Positions 25,628-35,854 are shown, numbered from the stretch's first letter. The stretch: 64,000 nt of DNA from Mesorhizobium huakuii (GCF_014189455.1 NZ_CP050297.1:267451-331450); one strand, 5' to 3'. A program made the numbers and translations. Notes: generated by a model not told the origin, from the letters alone.

Positions 25628-26337
25628 TGACGCAACGCCGGCGGCCATGCGCCGCGGTCGACTGAGCCCCCGCCCAAAGCCGCCTCTGCGCCCAGCACCG
25701 GCACAGCATGGGCCCAGCCCAGCCGCGCGGCCAGCAGGGCGTCGGCAAGCCAGCAGCCGAAGGCGCGCCCGAAGCCGTATCGCTCGGCAGCGACGAAGGC
25801 ACCGGCGAGCATCCCTACCGTCCCGGCGCCGGCAGAGAGCGGTCGAAGATCGTCCGCCAGATCGGACACCGCCTCGGCGTCGGCGGCATAGCCGAACTCT
25901 TCCAGGACGGCGGCGAGGTTTTTCTTCGTCAGCAGCTCCTCCGCGGGCCGGGTAGCCAGCCGGCGCCAGGCGAGGAGCAAAAGACCGGCGGGACCGACGG
26001 ACAAAAAATCGCCCGGTCGTGTGAGCAGCATGGCATCGCGCAGCGCATTTTCATCGTTGACGCGGCCGGCCTGCTTCGCCGTTGCCGCGGCCGCCGAAAG
26101 CGCCAGGCGCTGGCGCCAGGCGCCGGCCCACCGCTCCTGCCGGCGGACCACCGCATCGAGCGCGCCGATGGCGGCGCCCGCGGTGAGCGCGAGGTCCTCA
26201 ACATCTTTGCCCGCAAGGCTTTGCGCATCGTGAACGGCCCGGCGCAGCCAACCCGGCACCGTCGCCACTGGCACCTCCGCAGTGGCGCCGGGAAGAGTGC
26301 CCTGGTGGCATGGGGAGGGTTTGGGACGCAGAATCAT
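25624..26337 (-). CDS. DUF1403 family protein
   Basis: 237 residues from ATG 26337 (GTG 26346 possible). The alanine- and leucine-rich helical sequence, with GWLRRAVHDAQSLAGKDVED near the N-terminus and DDLRPLSAGAGTVGMLAGAF near the C-terminus, matches DUF1403 as known from rhizobial plasmids, where it commonly sits beside a ScpB-like gene. Function unknown. First gene of the operon. A palindrome at 26417-26441 lies about 80 bp upstream of its start. Confidence 0.75.
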   Translation of the reverse strand: MILRPKPSPCHQGTLPGATAEVPVATVPGWLRRAVHDAQSLAGKDVEDLALTAGAAIGALDAVVRRQERWAGAWRQRLALSAAAATAKQAGRVNDENALRDAMLLTRPGDFLSVGPAGLLLLAWRRLATRPAEELLTKKNLAAVLEEFGYAADAEAVSDLADDLRPLSAGAGTVGMLAGAFVAAERYGFGRAFGCWLADALLAARLGWAHAVPVLGAEAALGGGSVDRGAWPPALRQ

Positions 26338-26416
26338 CAAAAGCACGATGAATCATGGCGGCGCTTTTGGCAACAGAAATGGATAGAAAGCGCTGCACCT
26401 GTCGCCTTCGTAAAAT

Positions 26417-26441
26417 GAACGATAATCTTGCATTATCGTTC
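26417..26441. promoter_or_regulatory. Palindrome upstream of the DUF1403-HTH-ScpB operon
   Basis: GAACGATAAT and its exact reverse complement ATTATCGTTC, separated by five bases (CTTGC). AT-rich and placed upstream of the operon start, it is a good candidate operator, perhaps for the small HTH protein, or a centromere-type site. Confidence 0.55.
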
Positions 26442-26670
26442 GTCATTGCGCTACAAGGACAAATGGCCGTTGTCGCTCGCCCTGGATGGGTGGAAAAGCC
26501 GGCATTTGCGCCGTTTCAGGCGTCGTTTTCATCCTAAATCGGCGGATTCTCACCTTAATTGGGTGGACAGCGCGACCAAGATCGGTGGAATTCGCGAGAC
26601 GCGAGCGCCAATTCGGCCGGTTTTGAATCGGTTTTCGTGAGACTCCGTGCCGGAAAAGTTCGCCAGCCGA

Positions 26671-28392
26671 GTAACCGGGGCAGATTACCGGGCGGTGGGG
26701 GTTTGCAGGCGCGTGCTTTCGTGATTCACCCTTTGCGTGACGCTACCACCGACTGATTCGCTTGAAGGCCTGTCGCTCGCGGAACTCCGCGGGCTGGTTT
26801 CTGCGCTGATCGGCGAAGTGCGCGGTCTTCAAAGCCGGGTCGAGAGCCTTGAGATCGAGAACCAGGCGCTACGCGCCGAGAACCAGACCCTGAAGGATGA
26901 GATCGCCCGGCTGAAGGACCTGCCGCCGCGTCCCCCGGTCAAGCCGACCAAGCCATCGGGCATGGAGAAGGCGACGCAGCCGACATCTGGCAAGGGCAAG
27001 CGCCGCCGGCGCGGCGCCAAGCGCGACGGCGGTCGCGTGAGCCGCGAGGTGACGGTTGCGGTGAGCGCTCCTGCGGGCTCTCGCTTCAAGGGGTATGAGA
27101 CGATCCTGGTGCGCGATCTGGCGTTGTCGGCCGAGGTGGTGCGCTATCGCCGCGAGCGCTGGGTGACACCGACCGGCGAAACGATGGTGGCGCCGTTGCC
27201 GGCGGGGATCATCGGCGGCTGGGGCGCGAACCTGCGCCGCTTCATTCTGGCCTGTCACATTCAAGGCCAGGTGACGACGGAGCGGTTGACGGCGTTGTTG
27301 ACCGGGATCGGGGTCGACATTTCGAAGCGCCAGGTGGTGCGGCTGATTTCGGAGGGCCTGGAGGCCTTCGCGGCGGAGGACCGTGACGTGCTGCGCGCCG
27401 GGCTGGCTACGGCGCCCTGGATCACCGTCGATGATACGTCGGCGCGCCACGCCCACCAGGACGGCTACACCACCCAGATCGGCGATCGCCGCTTCACCGC
27501 GTTCCGCACCGGGCGATCGAAGTCACGGGAGGCGTTCCTGGCGACGCTGCGTGCCGGGCACAGCGATTACTTCATCAATGAAGAGGCCCTGGCCTATATG
27601 CGCGGCCGCAACCTCGCCGGTCCGGTGATCGCGCGGCTGGCGGCTGCGCCGCACAAGGCATTTGCCGACAGCGCCGCATGGCAGGCGCATCTGGCCGCAC
27701 TCGGCCTCGACCAGCTCGCGGTTGAGCCCAACCCAGTCAGGATCGCCACCGAAGGGGCGATGTGGGAGCGATCCGCCACCACGGCTTTCTTGGCGATACC
27801 GTGGTCGTGTCCGATGATGCCGGCCAGTTCCGCATCGGCGACCATGCTCTGTGCTGGGTCCACGCCGAGCGGCTCGTCCACAAATTGATACCCGTGACCC
27901 CGGATCAACGTCAGGCCGTCGACATCATGCGCCAGTTGATCTGGTGGTTCTATCGCGACCTCAAGAGCTACCAGCGTGCTCCTTGTCCGCGCCACGCGGC
28001 GGCCCTGCGCGCCCGCTTCGAGCGCCTGTTCAAACGACGAACCGGCTACGTCATGCTCGACCGGCTTCTTGCCAGGCTGCATCGCCGCAAGCATGAACTC
28101 CTGCGCGTTCTCGATCGTCCCGAGATCCCGCTCCACACCAATGGTTCGGAAAACGACATCCGCACCTTCGTCACCAAGCGCAAGATCTCCGGCGGAACCG
28201 TCAGCGAGGCAGGCAAGAACGCCCGCGACGTCCTGCTCGGCCTGATGAAGACCTGCATCAAGCTCGACGTCTCATTCTTCCGCTATCTCGGCGACCGCCT
28301 CGGCATACCAACACAAGAGTCGATTCCGCCGCTCCCGGATCTCGTTAGGCAAGCCGCTCAAGCCTGACTGCCCGGTAATCTGCCCCGGTTAC
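26671..28392 (+). mobile_element. IS66-like (single-transposase) insertion sequence
   Basis: 1,722 bp with perfect inverted repeats beginning GTAACCGGGGCAGATTACCG (26671 and, reversed, ending 28392). GCCAGCCGA directly precedes and follows the element, an 8-9 bp target duplication. Only a TnpC-type transposase is encoded, as in the ISBst12 group. It lies within the left arm of the TniABQ transposon. Confidence 0.88.
26737..28367 (+). pseudogene. IS66-like transposase, one frameshift
   Basis: TnpC-type transposase: N-terminal coiled coil (VRGLQSRVESLEIENQALRA), a basic linker, then the DDE domain with PWITVDDTSARHAHQDGYTT, VVSDDAGQF and the C-terminal ENDIRTFVTKRKISGG box. The frame breaks at 27764-27766 (GGG): adding one G joins ATEGAMW to GAIRHHGFLGD and restores about 543 residues. 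Start taken at GTG 26737. Possibly a sequencing error. Confidence 0.85.
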
Positions 28393-28787
28393 GCCAGCCG
28401 ACGGCTAACCTCTTGAACTACCTTGGTATTGTCCGCCCCTCCGGCAAAGACGCGCTTTGTCACGCAGTCTCACGATTTCCGACTCAGATTCACGTGGTCT
28501 CATGAAATCCGCTTCGCCCGCCGGTGGAGCTAAAGCCAAATCGATTGTCCCCTAGCGCTTCGCTACCGGTCCTTCAGGCCGCTCTGGCTTCAAATGACCT
28601 GTTTTGCCCGCTTTCGGCCCTAGCGCGCCCGTGGACGTGATTTTGGCCCTTTCCGAGTCCTCGGACACTTCCGAAGGCCTCGAACGCGCTCTACGGGCCT
28701 GCAAATGGGTCGATAATACACGCCTGCAAAGGAACCTTTTCTGACACATTGCACTATTGCAAAAAACGGCCCAAATTGTCCCCGCAA
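28393..28787. promoter_or_regulatory. Intergenic region upstream of tniR, probable res site
   Basis: No gene. The stretch after the IS66-like element contains repeated GAGTC/TCTCACGA-type motifs (28465-28505). Just before the resolvase it has TTGACA-like and TATTGC-like elements (CTGACACATTGCACTATTGC, 28741-28760). In Tn402-group elements the res site lies next to tniR, so it is expected here, but subsites were not resolved. Confidence 0.35.
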
Positions 28788-29768
28788 ATGGCCAAACCGC
28801 GCACCCAAGCCACACCCCCTCCCCGCTCCCGCCGCCTGATCGGCTATGCTCGGGTTTCCACCGAAGACCAGCTCAACGACGCCCAGGTCGACGAACTCAA
28901 GGCCACCGGCTGTCATATGGTTCACCAGGAGCATGGCTCCGGCGCATCGCGCTCCCGGCCAGTTCTGGCGAAGCTGATGCGCGAGATCGCGGCCGGCGAC
29001 GTTCTCGTCGTCGTGCGGCTCGACCGCCTCGCCCGCTCGGTCAGCCATCTGCTCGAGGTCATCGAGCAACTCGAGGCGCGGGGCGCGCACTTCCGCTCGC
29101 TGCGCGATCCGATCGACACGTCGACGCCGCAGGGCATGTTCTCGCTGCAGGTGCTCGGCGCCGTGGCGCAGCTCGAGCGTGCCCTGATCGCTGAACGCAC
29201 CAAGGCGGGCATGAAGGCGGCCAAGGCACGCGGCAGGCTTGCCGGCAATCCCGGGCTTCGCGAACGCCGTCCCGAAGCTGTCCGGGCGATCGCGGCAGCG
29301 CGAGAGCGGGCCTATCTCGACGATCTCATCACCTCGGCGCAGACCTGGCTGCCGACCGTGCGCCGCTTGCGGCCGCAGCACAGCTGGGACGACGTGGTGC
29401 GGGTGCTGAACCGGAAGGGGCACAGCTGGACGATCGAGCGGCTGCGGCGCGCGGTGCATCGGCTGGTGCGCGAACACATCGCCGAACCGGCGCTGATCAA
29501 ACGCGCCCCTCGCCGCCCGCCGGAGGACCGGCTGATGACGTTGGTCGCCGGAATTGCGCTCGCCGATCCGGATCTTACTCTGCTCGAGATCGGCGCACAG
29601 CTGGAACGGATGCATGAACGCACGCCCGCGGCGCTCGCCAATGGCAGCCGTCGTCGGTCAAGGCGCTCCTGGATCGAGCCCGGCGGCTCGGTCTCGTGGT
29701 GCCGATCAAGGGCCTCAGTCATGAGGCGTGCCAACGCCCGCTCGCGCACGGTCCCTGCGGCGCCCTGA
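28788..29768 (+). pseudogene. tniR: TniR-type serine resolvase, frameshift near C-terminus
   Basis: Serine recombinase: the catalytic serine lies in LIGYARVSTEDQ, followed by VVVRLDRLARSVSHLLEVIE, LGAVAQLERALIAERTKAG and RGRLAGNPGL. A C-terminal extension of about 150 residues ends the conserved frame near 29628. From there the expected ending GARQWQPSSVKALLDRARRL is found in another frame; one missing G at about 29628-29632 explains this. Start ATG 28788, frame open to TTG 28749. Convergent with and overlapping tniQ. Confidence 0.82.
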
Positions 29769-30790
29769 ACGGCCCTCCATTGCGGACTGGCGAGGATCTG
29801 TTCTGCCAATGCACGGTATTCGGCGTCCGGGCGGAGCGCGCACGTCGTTGCGTGTCGCTCGGCGTGTTGGGTCTGCCGCACGCCCCGGCGCGCGGCAGAC
29901 CGCGACGGGTCGCCCGCGGCGAATTCTTCCGCCAGAAAGACAGGCGGCGGCCCGATGTGGCTTCTGGCATCGGCCAGATCCAGCAGCTGTGCAATTCCGA
30001 ACAGGGTCAACATGCGGCCTGGCAATGAGGCAGTGGCAAGCGGCTCCTCGCGATCGGCCGGCATGTCGTTGCCGCTCAGGCGCGGATGCCCCAGCCATGC
30101 GATGAAGGGCTTTCCGCCCGCCTGCGATGACGACCACAACAATCGCGCCGCCCGCATGATGTCCTTGGCCGCCGCGCCCTGCGGCCCCTCTTCGATGGCC
30201 AATGTGACGGTGTCGGCAAGCGCCATCAGGAAGTTTTGCCATTCCAAAACTACCCTGTCCGCGCGGCCGAAAGACACGGGAGCCGAACAGCTCCCACAAA
30301 CCAGACGTCCCCTCCCCTCTCGGCAATCGAAGCGAAATCCCTTACGGGCGAAGCAATGGCCGCACATGTCCCGCAGCATGGTCAGATGCCGGGGGCAGAC
30401 GATTGCTTCGACCCGAGACCACGCACGGCGAAGATAATGATCCCGGCCGCCGGCGTGATCCTCGTCGAGACAAGCACTGCAGAGGCCATGATGCCAGCGA
30501 TCCTGGATGTACCAGTTGAGGCCGCGCGCCTGCCGGCGCAGCGCCATCCTAGTAAGTCGGCCCGCATCCATCCGGCAGGCGCGGGCCCAAAGTGTGATCA
30601 TTGCATCGCCAGGATCGAAGTCCCGCCCGATGAGGTCGCCTCGCTGTCCCGGATCGCTGTCCGGATCGAGCCAGCTTTCAACGTCGCGCAGCGTGCATCC
30701 GTAGCGACAGGCCACACGCCCCTGCCAGGAGGAAAGCAACTCGTCGTCAAATGGCCGGGGCGCGAGGGGCAGGACGCGCACCGACCTCAC
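29312..30790 (-). CDS. tniQ: TniQ family protein
   Basis: TniQ/TnsD-type protein: N-terminal RPFDDELLSSWQGRVACRYG, zinc-finger-type cysteines (GLCSACLDED ... CPRHLTMLRDMCGHCF ... LVCGSCSAPVSF) and a WRAVQGAAGTVRERAL C-terminal part. GTG 30790 overlaps the tniB stop (GTGA), so I prefer it to the upstream start. The ORF runs on to 29312, but after about 29700 the sequence is probably the shadow of tniR, so the true C-terminus may be near 29700 and may be displaced by an indel. TniQ takes part in target selection or complex assembly of TniA-TniB transposition. Confidence 0.78.
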   Translation of the reverse strand: MRSVRVLPLAPRPFDDELLSSWQGRVACRYGCTLRDVESWLDPDSDPGQRGDLIGRDFDPGDAMITLWARACRMDAGRLTRMALRRQARGLNWYIQDRWHHGLCSACLDEDHAGGRDHYLRRAWSRVEAIVCPRHLTMLRDMCGHCFARKGFRFDCREGRGRLVCGSCSAPVSFGRADRVVLEWQNFLMALADTVTLAIEEGPQGAAAKDIMRAARLLWSSSQAGGKPFIAWLGHPRLSGNDMPADREEPLATASLPGRMLTLFGIAQLLDLADARSHIGPPPVFLAEEFAAGDPSRSAARRGVRQTQHAERHATTCALRPDAEYRALAEQILASPQWRAVQGAAGTVRERALARLMTEALDRHHETEPPGSIQERLDRRRLPLASAAGVRSCIRSSCAPISSRVRSGSASAIPATNVISRSSGGRRGARLISAGSAMCSRTSRCTARRSRSIVQLCPFRFSTRTTSSQLCCGRKRRTVGSQVCAEVMRSSR

Positions 30791-31710
30791 CGGGTCGCCC
30801 GGTGCTGCAGTCCCTTTTCCATGTGGCGTGTCATCGACACAAGCGGCAGGACGAGATTGTCCCCGTCGAAACTGTCGATGGTGATGCACTCACTGCCGCT
30901 GCGGACCGCCTCCACCGCCACCGTCTCCATCAGGCCAAAGATCCGGGAGGTCATGCCGTCGGTCAGAGCGAGCACTTTTCGGCGGACAGCCGTCGTTGCC
31001 AAATCCGAGGGACGGCGCAGCGGCAGGATCCCGCCCAGGCTCGTCAAAAGCTGGGAAACCTGGAAGTCATCTGTCCAGCGCTCAAGGTGGAAGGCCTCGA
31101 AACGCTCGGCAAGCTGGGGGTCGGTCAGCAGCGCCTGCCGGGCCTTCTCGGTCCCGGCGCAGATCAGTGGAACCCTCAGGTCATTTGCCAGAAACCGGAT
31201 GATGTTGAGAAAAATGCGCTGCTGGCGGAAGGTGCCGGCAAGCATCGAGTGGATTTCGTCGATGATCAGCATGCGGGCGCCCATGCTGCGTAAAAGGCTC
31301 CGGCAGACCTCCTTCAGACGATAGGTGGAGTCCGTCATAGGTCCCGGTGCGCCGAGCGCGGTAAGAAGTCCGCCATAAACGTCCCGTTCCAACGGTTCGG
31401 GCGGCATCTGCATGGCCACGACGGGCATGCTTGTGATGCCTGTGCCCCGATCGAAACAGGCCGGATGATCGCGCAGGAATTTACGGATGATCTTGGTCTT
31501 GCCTATACCGGTGTCGCCATAAAGCAGCAGGCAGGGCATGCGGTCGCGCGCAGGATAGGACAGCAGGTCCTCCAGCCGCGCCAGCGCCGCGCGCGCCTGG
31601 GCGGTTTCCAGCCAGCGGTCGGCCCGGATCCAGGCGATTCTGTCGGCATCGCCAAGAGCGGCATGCGAGCGATAGGCGGGGAGCAGATGCTGGTAGTCGC
31701 TCAAGACCAT
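30787..31710 (-). CDS. tniB: TniB AAA+ ATPase, transposition protein
   Basis: 307 residues with Walker A GDTGIGKT (residues 65-72), Walker B MLIIDEIHSM and a sensor-type ICAGTEKARQALLTD segment. TniB is the ATP-dependent target-binding partner of TniA, related to TnsC and MuB. It overlaps tniA by 10 bp and tniQ by 4 bp, so the three are coupled. Confidence 0.92.
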   Translation of the reverse strand: MVLSDYQHLLPAYRSHAALGDADRIAWIRADRWLETAQARAALARLEDLLSYPARDRMPCLLLYGDTGIGKTKIIRKFLRDHPACFDRGTGITSMPVVAMQMPPEPLERDVYGGLLTALGAPGPMTDSTYRLKEVCRSLLRSMGARMLIIDEIHSMLAGTFRQQRIFLNIIRFLANDLRVPLICAGTEKARQALLTDPQLAERFEAFHLERWTDDFQVSQLLTSLGGILPLRRPSDLATTAVRRKVLALTDGMTSRIFGLMETVAVEAVRSGSECITIDSFDGDNLVLPLVSMTRHMEKGLQHRATR

Positions 31711-33345
31711 TCTTCCACGACCAACGACGGTAGATCGGTATCCAGTTCTTCGTCGTGGTCGATCTCCGGGGCGGCAAAGCTCCTGTTTTCGGCCGCCATC
31801 AACGACCGGTCGCGGCGCTCGGCATGCCGGCGCGCGCTCCTGGTCTTATGTCCGGCTGCGTCGACGAGCTGCCGCTGCTTTTCCACCGTCTCGAAAATCA
31901 GCTGCTCGTCCACCGCCCTGACGCCGCGTTCTTGCAATTCCGCGCGGGCAATTCGGTGCTCGCCGAGCGTAATGCGCGGTCGCCTGAGATCGGCAAACCG
32001 GACCGGCCAGTTCGTGCCATCGGGGCCTTCTACAAACACGCACGACAGGTCGCGCGGGTCATATCTGACGCGCATCCGGCGAGGAAACCGGCCTGCCCAG
32101 GGGCTCAACACATCGTCCCAATAGCGAAGTCCGAACAGATGCACCCCGTCGCGTCGGATGCTGCGCTCCTCGAAGGGCAGGAAATCCTGGAGAAACCGCT
32201 GGCGGTCATGGGGCAGCCGCAAGGGATGGCGACGTGCCGCAACGGCGTCGTTCCACGCGCTGGCGGGCGGCAGATGCAGGCTGCTGTGGATTTCCGCATG
32301 ATAGCGGCCGACAATCTGGAGCGCGAGCCACGCTTCCAGTTCGTCGAGCGTCATTGCGGCATGCTTTTGCGGATCGTAGGTGCCGCGCGCGGCGATGTTG
32401 CTGAACGTCGTGCCCGGGAGCAGGTGGACCGCACCCATCATCGTGCCGATCAGCCGCTCGATATGGCCCCCGTAATGAGGCCTTGCGACGGGCCGATATT
32501 CAAGGGCGATGCCATGTTCCGCCGTCCCTCGGGCCAGCGCCTTTCCATGGAATTCCCTGCCGTTGTCGACGTGGATCACGTCAGGCAGCCCGAAAACCGG
32601 CCACGCCGCCTTGATATCGCGTGCCTCGAGCCAAGGTTCCTTCGGCATCACCATGTGCTGGACGCAAAGCGCTACAGATGCCGACGACGGATTTTCCAGC
32701 GTGAGGTAGAATCCCGCCACCATGCGGCTTGCGATATCGATGGCCAGCGTCAGCCAAGGTCGCTGAAGAGGCCGACGATGCACGGCATCGACGATAAACA
32801 GATCGACCAATGTGTGATCGATCTGGACGATGTGAAGTGCGTGATCAGCGCGATACTCCTGCACCACGGGATCAAACCGTTCGCGCGCCGCTTCTGCCCC
32901 TTCCCGATCACGCATCAGTAGCCGCGGATCGGCAAGCTTTACACGGGCTCTTACCGCCTTCCAGGAAGGCGCAACCTCTCCGCAGCTGCGGCACAATTCT
33001 CGAACGCGGTCATGCAGGGCGGTGATAGAAGGCTTCTCCCGCCTGCGGTAAGTGTCGCGCATCGCGGTTTCGATGAGCGCCTCCATCTCTTCCGACAGGC
33101 GCCGCCGCCCTTTCGCCGGGCCGGGATTGTGACCAAGCAGTGAACTCGTGACAGGAGAGACACGGTATCGACCGAGAAGTTCATAAAGGCGTGCCCGCCT
33201 CACACCGAGCTGGCGGCATGCGAGGCCTATATCGGCGGGAGACAAGCGATCCTTCGACGCCAGGGGGGCGGATGACGGCCTCGCGCGCTACCGCCCTTCG
33301 CCAGTCGGCATCATCGGCCGCGAATTTGTCGGGGTCACGACCCAT
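31701..33345 (-). pseudogene. tniA: TniA transposase (Mu/TnsB type), frameshift near N-terminus
   Basis: DDE transposase of the Mu/retroviral integrase fold: catalytic residues in HIVQIDHTLVDLF, VIHVDNGREFHG and HYGGHIERLIG, with a C-terminal Mu-type beta-barrel region. The long frame begins at 33245, but an upstream frame from ATG 33345 reads MGRDPDKFAADDADWRRAVA and continues REAVIRPLASKDRLSPADIG once one G is removed from a run of six (33263-33268). The repaired protein is about 547 residues. The upstream boundary lies next to the three right-end repeats. Confidence 0.88.
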
Positions 33346-33597
33346 AAACCGTCGCCCTCGCCTTCGTCCACCAAATCAGGGTAAGAATCCACCTAACCAG
33401 GACGAATCCACTGAATTAGGATGGGCGATGAATGTTACAAAACAACGACATCCAGTCCACTCATCCAAGAAGAGTGACAGCCGTTTTCGTCGAGCAGAAG
33501 CCCAAAATTCACGCCCAGCGACCCTCCGGACCATCCCACAGCGCGACGGTCTTTCCTGGAACGGCTACGATAGCGCTGGTGCATCCCACTGACGCTT

Positions 33598-34191
33598 TTA
33601 AGCCTGCGGGCGCAAACCTGGCGCTGCCCGGTAGAAGATCACCCGCACCGACGGAACAAGCTGGCTGAGGTAATCGAAATCGCCAACATTGCCGGTCAGG
33701 ACCGTCGCCCCGAGCATACCGGCCTGGTGAAAGATCAGCGCATCGTTGAGGAAGCTGCGTTCATGCCCCTTCCCTTTCGGCAGATGGCTCAGCCGGAACA
33801 ACAGGCCGGCCAGCATGCCGGCGCGTCCCCAAGCGGTGGCGTCGGGTGCATGCAGCCGGTGCGCCGGAATATCCTCGATCGTATCAGCAACGGCTCCCAG
33901 GACCGACTTCGTCGTCGGGTGCGCCGGGTCGAGCCGGCCGAACACGTGGCTGAGCTCGGCAAGGCAGACGGCCGAGTGGTGACAGAGCCGATACGTCAGA
34001 AGGTTATCGACCGCTTCGGGCGTACGTCCCTGCAGGACATCCAGATAGACGCTGGTGTCGAGGAGCAATACGCCGCCGACAGGCGGCTGGTCACCTGCCC
34101 AGGACAGGGTGGAATCTGGTCGCCGTTCCAGCCCTGCCCTACGCCGCTGTGGTTTTAGGGACCGCAGTGCGCCGCCTAGATCAAATGCCAA
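33598..34191 (-). CDS. VapC-type PIN toxin
   Basis: PIN-domain protein, about 197 residues from TTG 34191 (start uncertain; the frame is open to 34281). The PIN core begins at VLLLDTSVYLDVLQ; other acidic positions are in SAVCLAELSHV and the C-terminal LTGNVGDFDYL. It overlaps the small upstream gene by 11 bp, the usual toxin-antitoxin layout. Predicted ribonuclease toxin that stabilises the plasmid. Confidence 0.82.
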   Translation of the reverse strand: MAFDLGGALRSLKPQRRRAGLERRPDSTLSWAGDQPPVGGVLLLDTSVYLDVLQGRTPEAVDNLLTYRLCHHSAVCLAELSHVFGRLDPAHPTTKSVLGAVADTIEDIPAHRLHAPDATAWGRAGMLAGLLFRLSHLPKGKGHERSFLNDALIFHQAGMLGATVLTGNVGDFDYLSQLVPSVRVIFYRAAPGLRPQA

Positions 34192-34477
34192 GATCGATGT
34201 CCGCGGAGATGCTGCCCTTGCGGCCGACGAGCCGGGCGCCAAAATCATCCTCGAGGGCCAGCCGCGACAAGGCGAGCTCAAGCAGTTCGGTGTCGGAGGT
34301 CACATGGGCGCGCTTCTTTGCCGCCTCGATCAATTCCGACGGCACCCTGCCGGAAAGGCGTGTGTTCTTGGCCGCGCCAAGCAGGCCGACCGCCCTCGCC
34401 TGCTCAAGCACCAGACGGTTGCGGGTGTGGGCGATCCGCTCCTCGCTTGCGGCTGTCGCTGCGCCACGTATGGTCAT
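34181..34477 (-). CDS. Antitoxin of the VapC-type pair
   Basis: 98 residues, ATG 34477 with GGAGA upstream. Sequence RVPSELIEAAKKRAHVTSDT then ELLELALSRLAL resembles a ribbon-helix-helix or similar small antitoxin fold. Coupled to the PIN toxin by an 11-bp overlap. Expected to bind the toxin and repress the operon. Confidence 0.72.
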   Translation of the reverse strand: MTIRGAATAASEERIAHTRNRLVLEQARAVGLLGAAKNTRLSGRVPSELIEAAKKRAHVTSDTELLELALSRLALEDDFGARLVGRKGSISADIDLGI

Positions 34478-34728
34478 CTTGGGATCTCCATCTGTTGAAC
34501 GGAATATAAAGGATGTTGAACATGATAGCAAGGAGAGACCACCCCCTGAGAGGCCATCCCTGGATCGGAAAGGCCCGTTGCGCTCCCGCTGATGCGATAC
34601 CAGAACCGGAGCGGAGGCAATTCCCGCAGCTATTCCGTCACACAGCTCGCGGTGGACAATTCCGGACTTTGGCCGCACCTTCGCTCGTAAGAATCGCATT
34701 GCTGCGACAGTAGAATGGACGAGGCTGG

Positions 34729-35854
34729 ATGGGCAAAGCCCGTAATTTGATGGTGTCCACCGACGCAATCGACACCGATGACCTGCCGGACATTGTCGAC
34801 GTCGTCATGGAGATGGGGCGGCCGGATGAAGGCCCCTCCCCTCCCCCGCCGGTCCTTGACCCGCGACAGACATCGTTGCCTACGCATCTCGAAAAGCTCG
34901 CCGACCGTGCGCGCGATTATGTCGAGGCAGCAAGTTCGGCGAACACCCGTCGCGCCTACGCAGCCGACTGGAAGCATTTTTGCGCCTGGTGCCGGCGCCA
35001 GTCTTTTGATCCATCGCGGCCGGACCCGCAGACCGTCGGCCTCTATATCACCGCGCAGGCTTCGGGCACTGGAAGGGACAAAAGGCGGTGGCGACGATCG
35101 AGCGCCGCCTGTCATCCCTGACCTGGAACTACACGCAGCGCGGCCAATCGCTTGACCGGAAGGACCGTCATATCGCCACCGTGCTCGCCGGCATCCGCAA
35201 CACGCACGCCGCCCCGCCCCGTCAGAAGGAGGCCGTACTGCGCGACGATCTTGTTGCCATGCTGGAGACGCTCGACCGCGGCACGCTGCGTGGCCTGCGT
35301 GACCGCGCCATGCTGCTTTTGGGCTTCGCAGGCGGCTTGCGCCGCTCCGAAATCGTCGGCCTCGATCTTGCCCGCGATCAAACCGAGGATGGCGCGGCTG
35401 GGTCGAGGTGCTCGACAAAGGTGTTCTTGTGACACTGCGCGGCAAGACCGGCTGGCGCGAGGTCGAGATCGGCCGCGGTTCGTCCGACGCCACCTGCCCG
35501 GTTGTCGCGCTCGAGACCTGGCTGAGGTTTGCCCGCATCGCGCATGGCCCCTTGTTCCGCCGTGTTACTGGTCAGGGTAAAACGGTCGGCGTCGATCGGC
35601 TCAACGATCAGGAGGTGGCCCGGTTGGTCAAGCGCACGGCCTTGGCCGCCGGCGTGCGCGGCGATCTCTCCGAGGGCGAGCGGGGACAGAAGTTTTCCGG
35701 ACATTCACTGCGCGCTGGCCTGGCTTCCTCTGGCGAGGTTGATGAGCGTTATGTGCAGAAGCAGCTTGGCCACGCCAGCGCCGAGATGACCCGCAAGTAC
35801 CAGCGGCGTCGCGACCGTTTCCGGATCAACCTCACTAAGGCGTCCGGGCTCTGA
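34729..35854 (+). pseudogene. Tyrosine recombinase/integrase, two frameshifts
   Basis: Repaired product about 375 residues: a SAM-like core-binding domain (SANTRRAYAADWKHFCAWCR) and a catalytic domain with LGFAGGLRRSEIVGLDL, FSGHSLRAGLASS and VQKQLGHASAEMTRKYQRR (tyrosine nucleophile). Two breaks: one missing A at 35073-35074 (TGK-GQKAVATIERR) and one missing G at 35391-35392 (TEDG-RGWVEVLDKG). Both are single-base losses in short runs. Role may be plasmid dimer resolution or integration; it lies between the toxin-antitoxin pair and repABC. Confidence 0.82.

Larger units (their letters stand above)
26521..33450. mobile_element. TniABQ-R transposon (Tn402/Tn5053-like)
   Basis: tniA, tniB, tniQ on the minus strand and a resolvase on the plus strand form the gene set of the Tn402/Tn5053 group. 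Each end carries three related repeats of the type A-TCGGTGGATTC: left at 26538-26549, 26558-26568, 26581-26593; right (inverted) at 33366-33376, 33385-33397, 33404-33416. These are the expected TniA-binding repeats. The right tip ends ACGACA at 33450 (TGTCGT on the other strand), as in Tn5053 relatives. The left tip lies near 26521 but was not fixed exactly and no 5-bp duplication was identified. An IS66-like element is inserted in the left arm. Confidence 0.75.

Noticed and set aside
28620..29615. 331-residue minus-strand ORF over tniR
   Set aside because: Antisense shadow; the plus strand encodes a clear serine recombinase.
31755..32921. 388-residue plus-strand ORF over tniA
   Set aside because: Antisense shadow of the DDE transposase.
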